DNA from: Pseudoprimorskyibacter sp.
GTDB taxonomy: Bacteria; Pseudomonadota; Alphaproteobacteria; Rhodobacterales; Rhodobacteraceae
Assembly: GCA_029251265.1 (NCBI GenBank)
Contig: JAQXDR010000046.1
Location: 1 to 49,137, forward strand
DNA length: 49,137 nucleotides
Direction of reading: 5' to 3'
This document shows positions 46,311 to 49,137 of this stretch, one piece after another. Both the position numbers and the translations under genes were made by a program. The notes under the pieces were generated by a model. The model had not been told where the DNA came from and searched no databases. It saw only the letters and a program-made list of their open reading frames with translations. Numbering within the stretch: the first letter of the stretch is position 1; each line of letters opens with the position of its first letter.

Positions 46311-46790
46311 TTAGCGGAAGGGATACATCCACGGTCGATAATCATCGATCAGGATTTGCGCACGCGCGATTTGATCGGGTGTCATCCGGTGGACAACCTC
46401 TTCCAAACTGATGGCGGCGTCGGGATCTCCGCCAATTGCCGACAACGCGTACCAAAGGTAGGCGCGAACCAGATCGGGGGCGGGCATGCCGCGCCCGACC
46501 TCGTAGTACCAGCCGATGCCGGATTGCGCGCCGGGGTGCCCCTTGAGCGAGGACCGCAGATACCATTCAAAGGCGCGCTCGTCGTCGCGCTCGACGCCCA
46601 GGCCAAGCGCATACATGACGCCGATCAGTTCCTCGGCATCGGCATTGCCGGAGCGGGCCAGCGGCAGAAAGGCTTGCATTGCGTCTTCGAACTGCCCGTT
46701 TTCCATAAGATCGCGGGCCTGTTCCAGTCCTTGCGCTTGGGCAAAAGGCGCGGTGAGGCAAAATACAAAGGTAAGAAACGTGCAGCGCAT
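46311..46790 (-). CDS. Sel1-repeat secreted protein
   Basis: The 159-residue protein has a signal peptide (MRCTFLTFVFCLTAPFAQAQ) and two Sel1-like TPR-type repeats (NADAEELIGVMYALGLGVERDDERAFEWYLRSSLKGHPGAQSGIGWYYEVGRGM, then DLVRAYLWYALSAIGGD). Such proteins act as periplasmic scaffolds and the partner is unknown. Its ATG (46788-46790) directly abuts the GTG of the MauG-type gene on the other strand, so each promoter must lie inside the other's coding sequence. Confidence 0.85.
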   Translation of the reverse strand: MRCTFLTFVFCLTAPFAQAQGLEQARDLMENGQFEDAMQAFLPLARSGNADAEELIGVMYALGLGVERDDERAFEWYLRSSLKGHPGAQSGIGWYYEVGRGMPAPDLVRAYLWYALSAIGGDPDAAISLEEVVHRMTPDQIARAQILIDDYRPWMYPFR

Positions 46791-48092
46791 GTGGCGGGCC
46801 TTTTGCTGTGGGGGTCGGTTGCATTTGCGGATTTACCCGCACCGATGTCAGACAAGGATTTCCTACAATTCGATATGGAGCAAGCCCGTTTGGGCCAGTT
46901 GTTGTTCTATGATCCGATCTTGTCTGGAAACCGCAACATTGCCTGTGCAACATGTCACCATCCCAAGTTCGGTACGGGGGATGGTCTTAGCCTCGGAATA
47001 GGTGAAGGGGGACAGGGTTTGGGGCCGGATCGTGTGCCGGGCACCGGGTCGGCACGCATTCGCAAGCGAATTCCGCGCAATGCGCCTGCGCTTTGGAACC
47101 TTGGCGCGAAAGAGTTCACCGTTTTTTTTCATGATGGACGCGCGACGGCCCTCGATACATATGACAACAGCTTTGATACTCCGGCAGAGGAATGGTTGCC
47201 CGACGGGCTGGATAGCCTTCTTGCAGCCCAGGCTATATTTCCGCTTACCGCACAGTTTGAAATGGCAGGCAATCCGGGTGAAAATCAGGTCACCGGTGCG
47301 GTGCATGACCGTATCGACGGTGCATGGCCCATTCTCGCAAAACGTGTGCGGACGATCCCCGAATATGGTGAGCGTTTGCAAAAGGCCTTTGATCTGAATG
47401 GTCCAGAAGAGGCTGCGATTGAACATATCGCAAACGCCTTGGCGGCATTTATGAAACTGGAATTTCGAAGCACAGACAGCCCGTTTGATGCCGCACTGCG
47501 CGGCGGGACGGGTGCGTTGGACGTACATCAAGCACGTGGTATGGACCTGTTTTATGGCAAGGCTGGATGTAGCAGTTGTCATAGCGGAGCATTGCTCACG
47601 GACCATAATTTTCACGCACTCGGAATTCCCGGATTTGGCCCGGGTCGGACGCGCCGTTTTGACCCTATGCCACGAGATGTGGGTCGCATGGGGGAAAGCG
47701 ATCTTTTGGAAGACATGTACCGTTTTCGGACACCGTCCTTGCGCAACGTTGCCCTGACGGCGCCCTACGGACACAATGGGGCCTACCCCACGTTGGAGGG
47801 GATCGTTCGCCACCATCTTGATGTGCACGGAATGCGTGCGGTTTGGACACCAGAGATGGCGCAGCTGCCGGATGTGCCCTGGCTGGTGGGCGTGGACTTT
47901 GCCATTCGCGAGGACCGTTTCGAGATGGCGCGCGAGGCAGCGGCGTTGGACATCGTCCCGCGGGACCTGACCGATGACGAGATCGCAGACGTCATTGCGT
48001 TTTTGCATGCTTTGACAGGGCGCTCTGCTCGGGTTGGCGTGCTGGGCATTCCCGATGCAGTTCCCAGTGGTCTGCCCGTCGCGGGTCAGTGA
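46791..48092 (+). CDS. Di-haem cytochrome c peroxidase (MauG/CcpA type)
   Basis: The 433-residue periplasmic protein (if the GTG at 46791 is used) has a hydrophobic start (MAGLLLWGSVAFA) and two c-type haem sites: CATCH at residues 52-56 and CSSCH at 260-264. RTPSLRNVALTAPYGHNGAYPTLEGIV is the family motif near the distal haem. Bacterial cytochrome c peroxidases reduce H2O2 to water using electrons from a small cytochrome; MauG-type relatives modify proteins. The start is uncertain: the frame is open upstream, and an upstream TTG would give a longer, more basic signal region. It is monocistronic. Confidence 0.88.
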   Translation: MAGLLLWGSVAFADLPAPMSDKDFLQFDMEQARLGQLLFYDPILSGNRNIACATCHHPKFGTGDGLSLGIGEGGQGLGPDRVPGTGSARIRKRIPRNAPALWNLGAKEFTVFFHDGRATALDTYDNSFDTPAEEWLPDGLDSLLAAQAIFPLTAQFEMAGNPGENQVTGAVHDRIDGAWPILAKRVRTIPEYGERLQKAFDLNGPEEAAIEHIANALAAFMKLEFRSTDSPFDAALRGGTGALDVHQARGMDLFYGKAGCSSCHSGALLTDHNFHALGIPGFGPGRTRRFDPMPRDVGRMGESDLLEDMYRFRTPSLRNVALTAPYGHNGAYPTLEGIVRHHLDVHGMRAVWTPEMAQLPDVPWLVGVDFAIREDRFEMAREAAALDIVPRDLTDDEIADVIAFLHALTGRSARVGVLGIPDAVPSGLPVAGQ

Positions 48093-48319
48093 CAACAGTG
48101 CGTTTTTCGAAGCCATTTGTGTAATGGACCGTGTGGTTTTGTGGATCAGAGACATGGCAGGATGCTCTGCTGCACTGGTGATGCTGTGTGGAATTTCAAC
48201 CAAGCCGCGTTGCCTCGTGTCCAAAACATAGCCACGCCGTGCCTGCGCGCGCAGCTATCATTGACAGGTTTCAGGCTTTCGGACTCTATGCGCATCCGTT
48301 CCGCTGGACAGCACCGGCC

Positions 48320-48547
48320 TTAGACAACGGATCCCAACCATCCGACGCAAGAGACCGCCGCCTCGACCACAGCCAGAACCGACAACCCCAAAGGTTCAAT
48401 ATACGTGGTGGTGAACACCCACAGGCCCCAAAGTCTACAGACCAAGATCCCCGCCCATAGCGCGCCAAGTGTTGCGGGCGGGGTACTGCTCACCAAAGCG
48501 GGCATCTCACCGGTGTCATTCCGTTCGGTTCCGCCCGTGGTCCACAT
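48320..48547 (-). CDS. Small hydrophobic membrane protein of unknown function
   Basis: The 75-residue ORF has two probable transmembrane segments (ATLGALWAGILVCRLWGLWVFTT, then LGLSVLAVVEAAVSCVGWLG). No family is recognised and there is no strong ribosome binding site; an internal ATG at 48505 is an alternative start. It follows another small membrane gene on the same strand, so it may be the tail of a small operon. Confidence 0.35.
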   Translation of the reverse strand: MWTTGGTERNDTGEMPALVSSTPPATLGALWAGILVCRLWGLWVFTTTYIEPLGLSVLAVVEAAVSCVGWLGSVV

Positions 48548-48565
48548 CTTGGAACGATGTGGTGC

Positions 48566-48823
48566 CTAGGTAAAAGCTGACAAAAACACCAGCACCAGAT
48601 GCACCAGCGTTGGCACCAGTGTCGACAGCAGCGCCCAGATCAACCACGAATACCCCATGCGCCCCTCGGGCGATTTCAGATCATCAAAGATCGGACGCAA
48701 GGCTATATAATTCTGTCCGGCAAGATGGTTGATAAGGGCGACCTTGCCACACAGGGCCAGTCCCAATCCGATCAGCTGGGCCACCGCTGCGATCCTGTCT
48801 GCAATCCAGATGATTGCAGTCAT
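48566..48823 (-). CDS. Small membrane protein of unknown function
   Basis: The 85-residue protein from ATG 48823 has two hydrophobic stretches (IAAVAQLIGLGLALCGKVALI, then LIWALLSTLVPTLVHLVLVFLSAF) and a polar middle, GQNYIALRPIFDDLKSPEG. AGGAAA stands about 11 bases upstream. TTG 48847 is a longer alternative. It is flanked by two other small hydrophobic ORFs on the same strand. Function is unknown. Confidence 0.5.
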   Translation of the reverse strand: MTAIIWIADRIAAVAQLIGLGLALCGKVALINHLAGQNYIALRPIFDDLKSPEGRMGYSWLIWALLSTLVPTLVHLVLVFLSAFT

Positions 48824-48853
48824 AAAATTGCGTTTCCTGCGCTCCAACCCGGA

Positions 48854-49050
48854 TCAGTCCCAACGTGATGCCATAAGACTGACCGATGCCACAAATCGCA
48901 CAGCCACCACTGCGATAACAGCGCATATCACCGTGGCCCGTATCCAGCCGCGGTCTTCTGCGCCAATGCCGGTGTCTGCGCCTGTGATCCCCCACTGCAC
49001 AAGCAGAAATGCCAGCGTATGGACCTGTCACGGTTTCGTGCCGCCCCAAG
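48854..49050 (-). pseudogene. 3' remnant of a small membrane protein gene next to the IS3 element
   Basis: The minus-strand frame ending at TGA 48854-48856 reads LLVQWGITGADTGIGAEDRGWIRATVICAVIAVVAVRFVASVSLMASRWD, with one clear transmembrane segment. It has no start codon with a ribosome binding site before the IS3 transposase tail at 49058, so it looks truncated by that insertion. Its product resembles neighbouring small membrane ORFs in style. Function is unknown. Confidence 0.4.
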
Positions 49051-49057
49051 TGCTCGT

Positions 49058-49137
49058 TTAAGCCACTTTCCTTTCGAAAGCGACGGGGCTTTTCCAGCCC
49101 AATGCTGAGTGGCGTCGGCGCGGATTGTAGAACCCAT
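49058..49137 (-). mobile_element. IS3-family transposase (OrfB), C-terminal end at window edge
   Basis: The minus strand reads GFYNPRRRHSALGWKSP, then VAFERKVA and TAA (49058-49060). This is the standard C-terminus of the IS3-family OrfB integrase, after the last catalytic Glu. The remainder lies beyond the window, so intactness is unknown. Sequence just below 49058 should contain the terminal inverted repeat, probably around 49020-49057, but its limits cannot be fixed. Confidence 0.85.

Noticed and set aside
46863-48224. 453-codon open frame on the minus strand opposite the MauG-type gene
   Set aside because: It is the antisense shadow of a gene with two clear haem motifs; its residues are dominated by Cys, His and Arg, as expected from the reversed frame.
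1-49137. CRISPR arrays, tRNA or rRNA genes
   Set aside because: No regularly spaced repeats and no cloverleaf or rRNA sequence were seen by eye; a tRNAscan or Infernal search would settle this.

Overview
The window looks like an accessory stretch of a chromosome from the Roseobacter group (Rhodobacteraceae, Alphaproteobacteria). Three things point there: the leuS-lptE-holA gene order, a DUF2125 protein (a family I associate with Rhodobacteraceae), and a high density of solute importers (one peptide ABC, one sugar ABC, one TRAP) beside methylated-amine genes. These assignments come from reading protein motifs; no database search was run.

Layout. 1-610: debris of two insertion sequences (IS66 tail, IS630 remnant). 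626-6172: minus-strand housekeeping genes holA, lptE, leuS, then a short enoyl-CoA hydratase and an SDR. 6301-14449: DUF2125 secreted protein, SDR plus kynureninase, pmbA plus an inositol-monophosphatase-family gene, and an acyl-CoA synthetase. 14545-19860: a dipeptide/oligopeptide ABC importer whose two ATPases are fused. 20241-20945: a VIT/CCC1 metal transporter with a palindrome just before its ribosome binding site. 21166-28955: a five-gene minus-strand operon (two dimethylglycine-dehydrogenase-like flavoproteins, a flavin-binding protein, a homocysteine S-methyltransferase and a non-pyrrolysine MttB homologue). It is controlled, I infer, by the divergent LysR gene at 29079 through a clear T-N11-A box. 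29943-31327: a choline-sulfatase pseudogene. 31328-32891: no supportable gene. 32892-35833: a sugar ABC importer. 36170-36650: a decayed toxin-antitoxin-like pair. 36871-38713: a Gfo/Idh/MocA dehydrogenase and a GntR regulator.

38803-44611 is the most interesting block: an SsuD-like FMNH2-dependent monooxygenase, an aldo/keto reductase and a flavin reductase with one-base overlaps, followed directly by a complete TRAP transporter. The enzyme set matches the logic of oxidative desulfonation. The monooxygenase would convert a sulfonate to an aldehyde plus sulfite, the aldo/keto reductase would reduce the aldehyde, and the flavin reductase would supply FMNH2, as in the SmoC/SmoB/SmoA sulfoquinovose route. 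Here import would be by TRAP instead of ABC. The neighbouring GntR gene and its operator-like palindrome are probably its control. This is an inference from family and context.

44770-46306: an AraC regulator and a phytanoyl-CoA-dioxygenase-family protein in visibly GC-richer DNA; the AraC gene looks damaged at one or both ends. 46311-48092: a Sel1-repeat protein and a di-haem MauG-type peroxidase whose start codons abut head to head. 48320-49050: small membrane proteins of unknown function, the last cut off by the tail of an IS3-type transposase at the window edge. No tRNA, rRNA, CRISPR array or replication origin was seen.
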